From assembly GCF_000702885.1 (NCBI RefSeq), contig NZ_JNKO01000006.1, forward strand, positions 124,001-188,000: 64,000 nucleotides of DNA. Reading direction: 5' to 3'. Source of the DNA: Oribacterium sp. P6A1 (GTDB taxonomy: Bacteria; Bacillota; Clostridia; Lachnospirales; Lachnospiraceae). Positions 52,626-61,460 of this stretch are shown here, piece by piece. The position numbers and the translations under genes were made by a program. The notes under the pieces are model-generated. The model searched no databases, had not been told where the DNA came from, and saw nothing but the letters and a program-made list of their open reading frames with translations. The stretch's first letter is position 1, and every line of letters starts with the position of its first letter.

Positions 52626-54179
52626 ATGGGCAGATTCAACGATATTTTGGATCAGTTTTCCGATGATAATCCGCTGAGTATGTTTACGAAGATACTGGGA
52701 GGGAACGTAAAGGATGAGGATAATGTGAGACATTCATATGGTAATCAGCCTTTATGGATATATGACATATCGGGAGAAGAGATAAAAGAGCTTCAGCCGG
52801 AGGACAGGATCTATGTTCGTACAGATTCAGTGAAAAATAAGATTCTGGTAGAGGCCTCTGACGGGGAAGGAAAAGCTACAGTAATAACTGCATGTGATGT
52901 ATCCCAGAATGCCAATGATCAAAAAGAAATATCCAATATGATGAATACTCTGGTTCAGGATATTTCCAGAGCAAGGCGTAATGGGGCAGAAGGAATCACA
53001 GTTCCGGTTAATGAATACGAGCTTGTGGCATACATCAGAAACAGACCTTCCATCGAGATCGATCTGGACAGGCTGGAGGACGCTATAAATCATCATCGTA
53101 AGGATGAGGTACTTTCGGATTTTGTAAACGATCTTCACCAGAATAAGAGAGTGGACATATACACAGCCGCGAACAATATATACAATGCCGAAGCTGCACA
53201 TATACTGAAAACTGAATTCGCGAAATTTTCCAATATTCATTTCTACGATCTGAATGAAAGCTATAATCACATGGTCTACTGGAATGACGAGGTTATTTTG
53301 AATAACATTAAGTTTTCACCGGAGGCAGTGATCATAGGCATCGGCCTTGCGGGAGAGAAGCCTGTACATGCAATTTCCATAAGAAATGATATTCATTCAA
53401 GCGTTATAAAGAAAATATCGTTTATGGTGAATCACGCCATGAACGTAAGAGAGGAAATGCTTGATGCCCAGTTCGTAAAGCATGCCATGGGAATCGAAGA
53501 GATTGCAAGAAACAGGAACATGTCTGAAGAGGTTAAGAACAAGGTTCTCATAGAGCTTGCCATCGCAGAAGCCAAATATCGTTATGATGACTTAAGGATA
53601 AATGAGTTTCTTAAAGCCGTTATAGATGTTTACTATACAGAAGGCCAGATGAAGATGGTGAAGGTGCCCTTTAACGACCCTAATCTTATCATGAATCTGA
53701 TACCTGATGCCATGTCAGGACTACTGGTTGAGATCGGAGATAATCAGATCATATATTATGGTTTTGATTCCTCCGCAAAGCTTCTCATAGATAAATACAG
53801 ATGGATAGATATGGGATACGGTCGTGCAGGGCATGATGCATCCCGGGCCAATATGAAGCAGTTTGAGAAGCAGGCCTCGGACATGACCCTGAGGACAAGA
53901 TACATCTCTGAAATGAACAATGTTCTTATCGGTAATGAAAGCCGTTCCGCAAATGCTTCATACAAATATGTACGTGATGTGGCTGTTAAATATAAGGATA
54001 TAGGACTTGATGCGGAAAATCAGATAGAACTTCTTCAGGAAGTACCTGTTATAAATGATCCAAGCTACAGGACATCTATCGAGAATATAATAAAGGAAAC
54101 CATCACCAAGGAATCGCCTTTCAGAATGTTTGGAGAGATAAGAAAGGGCGCAAAGCCAAGAAAGAACAGGCAGGAATAA
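52626..54179 (+). CDS. Unrecognised 517-residue soluble protein upstream of flagellin
   Basis: A 517-residue protein I do not recognise. It has no signal peptide or TM segment, ordinary composition, and a clear start with AAGGGG 7 bases upstream, 16 bases after the glycosyltransferase stop. Visible features: LWIYDISGEEIKELQPEDRI near the start, EAVIIGIGLAGEKPVHAISI in the middle, a helical block around residues 270-345, DNQIIYYGFDSSAKLLIDKYRW later, and a basic tail. Its place between a glycosyltransferase and flagellin suggests a flagellin-modification or export accessory. No function can be stated. Confidence 0.75.
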   Translation: MGRFNDILDQFSDDNPLSMFTKILGGNVKDEDNVRHSYGNQPLWIYDISGEEIKELQPEDRIYVRTDSVKNKILVEASDGEGKATVITACDVSQNANDQKEISNMMNTLVQDISRARRNGAEGITVPVNEYELVAYIRNRPSIEIDLDRLEDAINHHRKDEVLSDFVNDLHQNKRVDIYTAANNIYNAEAAHILKTEFAKFSNIHFYDLNESYNHMVYWNDEVILNNIKFSPEAVIIGIGLAGEKPVHAISIRNDIHSSVIKKISFMVNHAMNVREEMLDAQFVKHAMGIEEIARNRNMSEEVKNKVLIELAIAEAKYRYDDLRINEFLKAVIDVYYTEGQMKMVKVPFNDPNLIMNLIPDAMSGLLVEIGDNQIIYYGFDSSAKLLIDKYRWIDMGYGRAGHDASRANMKQFEKQASDMTLRTRYISEMNNVLIGNESRSANASYKYVRDVAVKYKDIGLDAENQIELLQEVPVINDPSYRTSIENIIKETITKESPFRMFGEIRKGAKPRKNRQE

Positions 54180-54324
54180 TAGATTGGGACTTGAATCAGT
54201 CGTTTCTGATGGGTTAATGAAGTTAGAAAAACCACAAAATAGGCAGCTCAGTATATGAGAGCTTGATAAATTTCTAAACCATATATAATATAAAAATAAA
54301 AATATATTTTATTTAGAAAACCAT

Positions 54325-54351
54325 TTATATTTTCAAGAAATGGTGCGATAA
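54325..54351 (+). promoter_or_regulatory. Sigma-28 promoter of flagellin
   Basis: TTAT (54325-54328), 15-base spacer, TGCGATAA (54344-54351). The -35 and spacer match the fliD, fliS and flgM sites exactly; the -10 has two changes from GCCGATAA. It implies a leader of ~105 bases. Bases 54180-54320 upstream are AT-rich with no feature I recognise. Confidence 0.6.
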
Positions 54352-54385
54352 TATAGGTGAAACAAAAAATCATAATAAAAGGCTT

Positions 54386-54466
54386 GGAGCTCATATATCA
54401 TATATGTATGAGTGACCGGTTTGGACAAGGAGGTTCTTACACGGGCCGAAATAGGAGGAATTTATG
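54386..54466 (+). promoter_or_regulatory. Flagellin leader with GGA motifs, candidate CsrA sites
   Basis: GGA occurs at 54386, 54423, 54429, 54454 and 54457. AAGGAGG (54427-54433) looks like a ribosome site but has no start codon behind it; the true site is AGGAGG (54453-54458), 5 bases from the ATG. A stem (CTCATATAT with ATGTATGAG) lies just before. The two sites resemble the paired CsrA sites in the B. subtilis hag leader. Confidence 0.6.
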
Positions 54467-55327
54467 GTTATACAGCACAACATACCAGCGATCAATTCTT
54501 ACAGAAACATGTCCAAGAACACTTCAGCTCTCAACAAGAACTTAGAGAAGCTGTCATCTGGTTATAAGATCAACAAGGCCGGAGATGATGCAGCAGGTCT
54601 TGCAATCTCAGAGTCAATGAGAAACAAGATTAATGCACTTGATCAGGCAGAGGCTAATGCAAATGATGCCATCGGTCTTATCCAGACAACAGAAGGTGCT
54701 CTTACAGAGACTCACGCAATGCTCGAGAGAATGACAACTCTTGCAACCCAGGCTGCAAATGGAACCTACGCTACAACAGAAGGTGCAGGTAAAGCCGAGA
54801 AGGGTTACGGCGCAAGCTTAACAGCAAGAAAGAACATTCAGGAAGAAGTTAATGCGTTAGCATCAGAGATCTCAAGAATTGCCTCAAGTACAGATTATAA
54901 TGGAATCAATCTTCTTACAAACACAAGTACTAAGCAGTTCCAGATAGGCCCTACAGCAGCTGAGAAGATTTCTGTTACGGGATCTATAATGACAGCTTCG
55001 AATTTGATCAAGGAGATCAATATCAACACAGCAATGATGACTGTAACAAAGGCAAATACAGCTATCACAAAGATTAAAGATGCAGTTGAGTCTGTTTCAA
55101 AGTACAGAGCTAAGCTCGGAGCTACACAGAATAGACTTGAGCACACCATCAACAACCTTAAGGTTGCCAATGAGAACACAACAGCTGCTGAGTCAAGAAT
55201 CCGTGATACAGATATGGCTAAGGAGATTTCAGCTTACACCAAGAATAACATCCTTAATCAGGCTGCACAGTCCATGCTCGCACAGGCAAATCAGTCACCT
55301 CAGGGAGTACTTTCACTTCTTGGATAA
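54464..55327 (+). CDS. fliC: Flagellin
   Basis: A 287-residue flagellin. The N-terminal D0/D1 (MVIQHNIPAINSYRNMSKN, EKLSSGYKINKAGDDAAGLAISESM) and C-terminal D1/D0 (ESRIRDTDMAKEISAYTKNNIL, ANQSPQGVLSLLG) are canonical; the hypervariable centre is short. TLR5-contact equivalents R89, L93 and a following glutamate (~E127) are retained. Serine/threonine in the central region could be glycosylated by the neighbouring enzymes. AGGAGG is 5 bases from the ATG. FliS, FliW and CsrA of this window are its expected partners. Confidence 0.98.
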   Translation: MVIQHNIPAINSYRNMSKNTSALNKNLEKLSSGYKINKAGDDAAGLAISESMRNKINALDQAEANANDAIGLIQTTEGALTETHAMLERMTTLATQAANGTYATTEGAGKAEKGYGASLTARKNIQEEVNALASEISRIASSTDYNGINLLTNTSTKQFQIGPTAAEKISVTGSIMTASNLIKEININTAMMTVTKANTAITKIKDAVESVSKYRAKLGATQNRLEHTINNLKVANENTTAAESRIRDTDMAKEISAYTKNNILNQAAQSMLAQANQSPQGVLSLLG

Positions 55328-55357
55328 TTTCAGAACTAAAATTTATAGTTGCAATGG

Positions 55358-55385
55358 AAAGGAAGGGCTTCGGCTCTTCCTTTTT
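55358..55385 (+). terminator. Flagellin terminator
   Basis: AAAGGAAGGGC pairs with GCTCTTCCTTT around TTCG, followed by further Ts. A strong intrinsic terminator. Confidence 0.85.
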
Positions 55386-55410
55386 AATATATACAGCAGA
55401 ATACCAGATA

Positions 55411-55444
55411 AAAAAGGTGTACAGTGATCTTTAGGCTGTACACC
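55411..55444 (-). terminator. Terminator of the licD operon
   Basis: GGTGTACAG (55416-55424) pairs perfectly with CTGTACACC (55436-55444). On the - strand it is followed by TTTTTTATC, so it ends transcripts coming from licD. Confidence 0.75.
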
Positions 55445-55458
55445 TCATTAAATTAATC

Positions 55459-55537
55459 AGGGTCAGACATCAGTGATATGTACCATCCTTACTGGTTTGT
55501 CCAATAAAGAGGGTACATATCACTAATGTCTGACCCT
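55459..55537. repeat. 79-base element with 26-base inverted repeats
   Basis: Arms 55459-55484 and 55512-55537 are reverse complements with one mismatch, starting AGGGTCAGACAT, around a 27-base centre. It lies between licD and its terminator. It looks like a small palindromic mobile element of the MITE or REP type; no transposase with such ends is visible here. Confidence 0.7.
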
Positions 55538-55576
55538 AAATAGCTTATGGAATACCAACTAAACTTTGGAGACCAA

Positions 55577-57643
55577 TTAATCATCATATTCCTTCAGTAT
55601 CATTACAGGCTTTTTATCGTAGTTTAGATAATGAGCCAATGGACATGGATTTCCAGCAAAGGCATCGACATCTGTGTAGTCAATATCGGATATATGTTCT
55701 GCAAGAGTTCCCCAGCTTCCTTTTTTGAATTCCTGAACAATATTCAGAAATTTTCCATATAGCTTCTTGCCATCCTTACAAGATGGGGAATTAAGAACAG
55801 ATTTCATATTCTCTGATATAAGCCATATTATATTTAATCTATCTGAAGCATCATGCAGGAGCTCAAGACATGAACGTATCTTTTTAAGGGATTTTTCACC
55901 ATAGAGCGCTATAGGAGCAACATCCGAGTAATACAATAGGGTTTTCTTAGCTTTCGATGAAGAATTATCTTCGGATTCTTTAGGAATATAATCTTCTACA
56001 AATATCTTTTTATCCCAGTAATTTTTATCGGTTTCACCCATGGAAAAATCAACCAATCTATTGATATATTCATCCTTTAAGCTTTGAGAAGGAAGATAAA
56101 TAATATCAGCATGAAGCATTACAGGTGTTTTAACTATAAAATTTAACGTATAGGCTGACTTAGCATCATTTGAATCATAATCCTTCATTTCAAACATTGG
56201 TACATAGATCAGTTTGTCAGTATATTTTAGCAATATGTTGCTGTAGAAGGCATTATGTATTGTCCAGGCTGGATTTATATCATCATAAGGACATTGAATG
56301 TAAATCCGGCTCGGGTGTCTCTTTGAGATATCATAATCATCCAGGGAGACTATAGGTACTTCATACCCATCTGTCTCATAGTGTGTAAAAAGTGTACTTC
56401 CGTCAATAGAAGTATCAAAATAAGATATAGGAATCACATAAACATTTGTATCAGGATTGGAGATTTCTTTGTGCCAAAAATAGTTAAAATTACGCCAGTA
56501 TTTTGGGGATATAGGTAGAAAAACAACATCTTGATTAGAATCAGCATAGAATGATTTGATGCTTAAACCCTGTTTTAATGCATCTAACTGAGCTTTGAAA
56601 TTTCCGTATAAAACAGGATCTGTTTCAATAAGAGCTTCGATTTTTTTTATATTATCATTAACCTGTTCTGCTTGTAACTGTTCTTCTTCTTTTAGTTTTC
56701 TCCTCAGATTAAGTTCATTTTTATCCCATTGACATTCCCAAAGTTTTCGTCCTAGTTTCTTTTGTAAATGGTCTTCAAGTTTTGCATAACATGGATAGTC
56801 ATGCATTCCACCGTTTCGGTCAACCTTCATATAGTTTCCATAATGGGCTTTTAAAATCTCGTCATATGCGACTGGAATAGGAATGGTAGTACATTCGAAG
56901 GGAACATCCATAAGCTGATCGCAAAATTTCTTCTCCCAAAAACAGGAATGAAATAGAATCCATGCAGACATAAAGCATACCTTGGAGGCATCTTTTCGCT
57001 TGACTTCTGTTAGGGATTTTTCCGCAAGAAGAAACAGCTGTTTTGGAATAGGTTTGTTTAAATCTATTTTTACTTCCAACATAGATTCTATGTCATGTAA
57101 ACATTGCTGATATTCATCTGTTATCGTATCTACATGCATAAATGTAATAGCAGTGTCTATAAGCATTTTTGCACGGAGACGTCTTTCTTCTTCCTGATCA
57201 TCATCCTCATACATGTAGTCCAATACGAAAATGTCTATTCCGGATGGATAAGGGAAACCATGGTATTTCTCAAGAAAATCTTTGTCCAGATTATACCATG
57301 TGGTATTTACGATACGGGAGTAAATTTCCTGCCAGTCATCACTCGTACGCCAGCTTAGCAAGGCATAATTTTCAGGAAGCTCATCTGCATGAGAAAGAAG
57401 AAGCTCATAATCCTCTCTGAGTAAACAGATATCCAGATCATCATCCCAGGGTATAAAACCACCATGACGTACTGCCCCTATCAGTGTACCGCAATCACCA
57501 TAGTATTTGATGTTGTATTTTTGGCATAGTTTATCTATCTCTTCAAGAACCTCAAGCTGAGCTGCCCAATTACGTTTCATCATACTTGTTACAAAGAAAC
57601 CTTCACGTATTTCGTCTTCAAAATAATTATCAGGAAATTTCAT
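55577..57643 (-). CDS. LicD-family phosphocholine transferase with C-terminal extension
   Basis: A 688-residue protein. The N-terminal LicD domain has the full signature YGDCGTLIGAVRHGGFIPW followed by DDDLDICLL (residues ~48-75), the nucleotidyltransferase-type active site that moves phosphocholine or phosphoglycerol to glycans. After a coiled-coil linker (~310-350), a C-terminal ~330-residue domain (VFLPISPKYWRNFNYFW, VYVIPISYFD, IYIQCPYDDINPAWTIH, DKLIYVPMFEM) resembles glycosyl/glycerophosphotransferase extensions found on other Lachnospiraceae LicD proteins. It is the last gene of the - strand glycan cluster next to flagellin. Confidence 0.88.
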   Translation of the reverse strand: MKFPDNYFEDEIREGFFVTSMMKRNWAAQLEVLEEIDKLCQKYNIKYYGDCGTLIGAVRHGGFIPWDDDLDICLLREDYELLLSHADELPENYALLSWRTSDDWQEIYSRIVNTTWYNLDKDFLEKYHGFPYPSGIDIFVLDYMYEDDDQEEERRLRAKMLIDTAITFMHVDTITDEYQQCLHDIESMLEVKIDLNKPIPKQLFLLAEKSLTEVKRKDASKVCFMSAWILFHSCFWEKKFCDQLMDVPFECTTIPIPVAYDEILKAHYGNYMKVDRNGGMHDYPCYAKLEDHLQKKLGRKLWECQWDKNELNLRRKLKEEEQLQAEQVNDNIKKIEALIETDPVLYGNFKAQLDALKQGLSIKSFYADSNQDVVFLPISPKYWRNFNYFWHKEISNPDTNVYVIPISYFDTSIDGSTLFTHYETDGYEVPIVSLDDYDISKRHPSRIYIQCPYDDINPAWTIHNAFYSNILLKYTDKLIYVPMFEMKDYDSNDAKSAYTLNFIVKTPVMLHADIIYLPSQSLKDEYINRLVDFSMGETDKNYWDKKIFVEDYIPKESEDNSSSKAKKTLLYYSDVAPIALYGEKSLKKIRSCLELLHDASDRLNIIWLISENMKSVLNSPSCKDGKKLYGKFLNIVQEFKKGSWGTLAEHISDIDYTDVDAFAGNPCPLAHYLNYDKKPVMILKEYDD

Positions 57644-57747
57644 GGTAAGATATACCTTTCTATTATAATGCTACTAAGAATAACGAATAACATACTTCAA
57701 CTTTTCTCATACAAAAAAGGTGAAATGACCACTGTTATGTGGGAAGA

Positions 57748-58956
57748 TTAAGTATGATATAAGTTTACAATCTCAATGATTTCTTTAACTCTTACATCAA
57801 AAGTATGCCGCTCTTGGATTTTTCTGTGTGCATTTTGGGCGATATCTATACGTTCTTTATCATTAGATAAGTAATAGTCAATTTTATCGAGAAGATCTTT
57901 CCTGCTTTCATAATAAACAAAATCTTCTCCGGGAATAAAATGATATGCAAGATCGTGTTGGTAATTGGATATCAAAAAACCACCGGATCCTAATATATCA
58001 AAAACCCTGAGAGGAATTGCATGTTGAATGCTTCTGAGTGTAATGTTCAAGTTTATCTTGCTTAATTTAAATATAAGAGGCATTTCTGTGAAGTAGTTTG
58101 CAGGTCCCATGTTATGTACTCCCTTAGGTGAAAAAGAACTGTTTAATTTATAGGTATATAATTTCAGTGGATGATGAGCGCCAACGAGAGTAAGAAGCTC
58201 TTTTCGTTCGATTATGGTGATTTGTCTGTTTATAATGTAATTTGCATAAAGATACTCTAATGTTTCTATGCTGTCAGAATAGGGATAGATATTACTGGCT
58301 TCCTGTATTTTCTGAGTGATATCAGGAGTGAGACACTGTTCTACAAAATTCACTCCGTCAACCTGGAGCTGACTCTGGATGATTCCATCAATATAGCCGA
58401 GAGTATAGGGATCAAGCTTTTGGGAAATCTCCTCATAATACTGTACTCTTTCAGTATATAGTGAACCTAAAAAGGAGATGTCAGCTGAAAATTTTTTCTT
58501 ATCTGCTTTTGAGGGTGTTATTGAATCCAGTCTCTTCGTTGATGCTGCAAGAGGCAGATAGTATACATTCTTGATTCCACCTTCTTTAAATTCCATGTAT
58601 TGCTTGGAATCGAACATCAGAACAATATTACAGGGATTCTTCATATTGTAGTTGTACAGGAATATTTCAGGATTATCATAAATCCAGGATACATAATTGA
58701 TGTTTTCCTGATTACATACCTTTGAAATTACAGGTAGAAAGTTAAATGAAAAAACAAAATCAGGGCAATACTTTTTCAGGTCACTTAAAAAGTGCTTTTC
58801 AAAATCCGGATCATTGCGTACTTTTTCCGGATCATATTTGTAAGGATACTTGATTATTTCCAGAGAATTCTCATTGAAAGTACTATACTGCTCAAATGCT
58901 TCAAGCATATCCATATTTCCAAAAAATGTTTTTATATCAAGATAAAGGACTTTCAT
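57748..58956 (-). CDS. DUF3880/CgeB-type glycosyltransferase (paralogue A)
   Basis: A 402-residue cytosolic protein. The N-terminal DUF3880-like half (FFGNMDMLEAFEQYS, PDFVFSFNFLPVISKVCNQ, SWIYDNPEIFLYNY) and the C-terminal GT-B half (INLNITLRSIQHAIPLRVFDILGSGGFLISN, FVYYESRKDLLDKI) match CgeB-type transferases often linked to flagellin or spore glycans. It is clearly paralogous to the gene at 60058. It begins 25 bases after the GT2 gene. Confidence 0.88.
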   Translation of the reverse strand: MKVLYLDIKTFFGNMDMLEAFEQYSTFNENSLEIIKYPYKYDPEKVRNDPDFEKHFLSDLKKYCPDFVFSFNFLPVISKVCNQENINYVSWIYDNPEIFLYNYNMKNPCNIVLMFDSKQYMEFKEGGIKNVYYLPLAASTKRLDSITPSKADKKKFSADISFLGSLYTERVQYYEEISQKLDPYTLGYIDGIIQSQLQVDGVNFVEQCLTPDITQKIQEASNIYPYSDSIETLEYLYANYIINRQITIIERKELLTLVGAHHPLKLYTYKLNSSFSPKGVHNMGPANYFTEMPLIFKLSKINLNITLRSIQHAIPLRVFDILGSGGFLISNYQHDLAYHFIPGEDFVYYESRKDLLDKIDYYLSNDKERIDIAQNAHRKIQERHTFDVRVKEIIEIVNLYHT

Positions 58957-58981
58957 AAGTATCTCCTCCTATATTAGCTTA

Positions 58982-60028
58982 TTAAGGAAATGTTTCTTTT
59001 ATCAACGCATTAAGTTTGGATAAAGTTTCACTTGAATCAATAGGCTTACTAAGATATGAAAAAATATTATTATAACCCATATTGCAAATATATTTGTTTT
59101 TGGAATAGTCCGGATATTCCGAAAAAAGAATGGAACGTATATACTCATAGAACTGATAAGCGGTATCACTCTTAGGATCATTTTTAGTAAAAACTAATGT
59201 TTCCACAAAGGTCGACCAGATAATATAAAGCATAATTTCTTCCCGGTATTTTAAATATGTTTTTCTATCCTTTTTTAACCAATTCAAAAGCAATAGCTGT
59301 ACAGCGGGATGATCCCCTCTGCGATGATATGCTGTTTCTGTTACGGTTGAATTTGGATGAATGAAATAGTTGTATAGATACTCTGGAATTATTTCGACAT
59401 GTCTTGCATAGAGAAAAAGTGGATATACAAAAAGAGGCTCTTCATATATCATATTTTTCGGAAATAAACTTCCAACCGATCTATAAAAATCCGTTCTATA
59501 AAATTTATCCCAACAACCATAAGTTAATCCATCTCCGAGTAAGACTTTTCGTCTGGCTTCATCGTCTGTAAGATCCAAAGACATGGGTAACTTATATACA
59601 ACCCTAGGAATTGAATTACCATTATCATCACAATATGTGCAATTAAATAATACCATGTCAGAGCCTGTGGATTCGGCTAATTGGTATAATGTTTTTATTG
59701 CATTTACTTCAAAAGTATCATCAGAATCAAGAAACATAAAATACTTACCATGAATATATTGGAGAGCTGCATTTCTAGCTCCTCCCTGGCGACTATTATG
59801 CTCAAGTTGAAGTATGATAACGGAGTTTGGACATTCGCTTTCAATCTGTAGTAACAGATCCCATGTTGCATTATGATCGTCAGAAGCATCGTCCACAAAA
59901 ATCACCTCTATTGAATTTAAGCCTATGGTTTGACTTTTAATAGAGTTCCAGCAACGTATCAGGGTTGATGAACTATTATAACAAGGAACTATGACTGATA
60001 CCAATTTTTCAATAGCATTACTAATCAT
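58982..60028 (-). CDS. GT2-family glycosyltransferase
   Basis: About 348 residues with the GT-A opening VSVIVPCYNSSSTLIRCWNSI, the EVIFVDDASDDHN strand, GGARNAAL, and the metal-binding FLDSDDTFE (DSD). The acceptor half is variable. ATG at 60028 has AGGAG 5 bases upstream, so the longer TTG start is unlikely. It sits between the two CgeB paralogues. Confidence 0.9.
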   Translation of the reverse strand: MISNAIEKLVSVIVPCYNSSSTLIRCWNSIKSQTIGLNSIEVIFVDDASDDHNATWDLLLQIESECPNSVIILQLEHNSRQGGARNAALQYIHGKYFMFLDSDDTFEVNAIKTLYQLAESTGSDMVLFNCTYCDDNGNSIPRVVYKLPMSLDLTDDEARRKVLLGDGLTYGCWDKFYRTDFYRSVGSLFPKNMIYEEPLFVYPLFLYARHVEIIPEYLYNYFIHPNSTVTETAYHRRGDHPAVQLLLLNWLKKDRKTYLKYREEIMLYIIWSTFVETLVFTKNDPKSDTAYQFYEYIRSILFSEYPDYSKNKYICNMGYNNIFSYLSKPIDSSETLSKLNALIKETFP

Positions 60029-60057
60029 GTTTACTCCTAATTCTAACACCCATTTTT

Positions 60058-61242
60058 TTATTCTATATTGGCATCCTTTAACATTTGGCCAACTCGTATG
60101 TCAAAAGTATGATCTTTCTGTATTTTTTTATAGGCATTTTCTGAGATTGCTTTTCGTTCATCTTCATGCTGAAGATAAAAATCAATCTTATTTATCAGAT
60201 CCCTTTGTGACTCATAAAAAACAAAGTCTATATCCGGTTCAAAATACCTGAAGAAATCTTCCTGATAATTACTTATAAGAAATCCGCCACAGCCCATGAT
60301 ATCAAAACATCTTAAAGGAATTCCTTTCTTTATGCTTCTGAGTGAGATATTAAGATTTATATCGGAGCCTTTAAATACATAGGGCATATAATCATAGTAT
60401 GTAACTATGCCATGATTATTTATTCCAGGCGCAGAAAATGATTCATCCTTTGTATATAGATCCACAGTGTGTTTTATGGCGATATGCTTTAGTAATTCCA
60501 CTCTTTCAATTCCGGTTATCTTTCTGTTAATTACATAATCCGAATATAAATATTGCTTTGTATCAACACCATCTGTATGAGGCTCAATAGGAAGAGCATC
60601 ATACATTTTGTTGATAGTATTGTTACTAAGGCACTTCTCGACAAAATTGTAGCCTTGTATCTGAATTTGTGATCTCATCAATCCTTCCAGATATCCATGG
60701 GTATAAGGATCAAGATTCGGAAGCATACGTTCATAAAAATTATGTTCTTCTGTATACAGAGATCCTACAAAGGAAATCTTTGCTTTGTATAAAGCTGCTT
60801 TAGTGTCATTCAAGGTGAATTTATCAAGTCTGTCTGTAGACGCAGCAAGTGGCAAATAATGTACTGTTTTTATTCCCTGGGAAGCAAAGTATTCATACAT
60901 TTCTGAATCAAAAAGGAAGACCTCATTACAACTATTGATTAAGGTATAGTTGTAGAGGGCCACTTGAGGGTTATCATAAACCCATGAAATATATTTAAGA
61001 CCGGCATTCTGACATACTTTCGAGACCAATGGATAATAATTAAAGGAAAATGCAAAATCCGGAGTTTCTTTTTTTATCTTGAGAAGCATATCGGATTCTA
61101 TTTCGGGATTATGCCATATACCGACATTTTTATAGGTATATCTAAATATTTCTGTTTTCTTCCCATGAAGTCTGTACTTAAGTAATGAATCTATGAAATC
61201 ATAAGCACAGAAACTTTCAACGTCTATATAAAATACTTTCAT
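60058..61242 (-). CDS. DUF3880/CgeB-type glycosyltransferase (paralogue B)
   Basis: About 394 residues and the same build as paralogue A: PDFAFSFNYYPLVSKVCQNAG, SWVYDNPQVALYNY, LPLAASTDRLD, INLNISLRSIKKGIPLRCFDIMGCGGFLISN. ATG 61242 is preferred (AAGGG upstream) over GTG 61251. It is the first gene of the glycan cluster; upstream (61243-61410) lie AT-rich bases with two weak CGATAT boxes. Confidence 0.88.
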   Translation of the reverse strand: MKVFYIDVESFCAYDFIDSLLKYRLHGKKTEIFRYTYKNVGIWHNPEIESDMLLKIKKETPDFAFSFNYYPLVSKVCQNAGLKYISWVYDNPQVALYNYTLINSCNEVFLFDSEMYEYFASQGIKTVHYLPLAASTDRLDKFTLNDTKAALYKAKISFVGSLYTEEHNFYERMLPNLDPYTHGYLEGLMRSQIQIQGYNFVEKCLSNNTINKMYDALPIEPHTDGVDTKQYLYSDYVINRKITGIERVELLKHIAIKHTVDLYTKDESFSAPGINNHGIVTYYDYMPYVFKGSDINLNISLRSIKKGIPLRCFDIMGCGGFLISNYQEDFFRYFEPDIDFVFYESQRDLINKIDFYLQHEDERKAISENAYKKIQKDHTFDIRVGQMLKDANIE

Positions 61243-61410
61243 TAGTTTCACCCTTGAATTACTATAATAAATAATATCGTTAAAAATAGTGGCATATATA
61301 AGGAATGTTAAAAATATAATCAGAAATGATTTGGTGGAAATAGATGGAACATATCAATTGTTTGAATATCGTCTAAAATAGATTATATGACTGAGCTAAT
61401 AACAGGTGAC

Positions 61411-61440
61411 AAAAAAGACGACTGCGGCTGCAATCGTCTT
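61411..61440 (-). terminator. Terminator of the C39-like peptidase gene
   Basis: AAGACGACTGC pairs with GCAATCGTCTT (one wobble); on the - strand it is followed by TTTTTTG. It separates the peptidase gene from the glycan cluster. Confidence 0.85.
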
Positions 61441-61460
61441 AAGTGAAAATGCTGTAATCA

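Noticed and set aside
54464-55327. Flagellin altered to avoid TLR5
   Set aside because: The equivalents of the main contact residues (Arg, Leu, Glu) appear retained, so the sequence does not support this.
61274-61372. Sigma-28 promoters of the glycan cluster (CGATAT boxes on the - strand)
   Set aside because: Two boxes exist but neither has T(T/A)AT at 15-16 bases, unlike the other late promoters.
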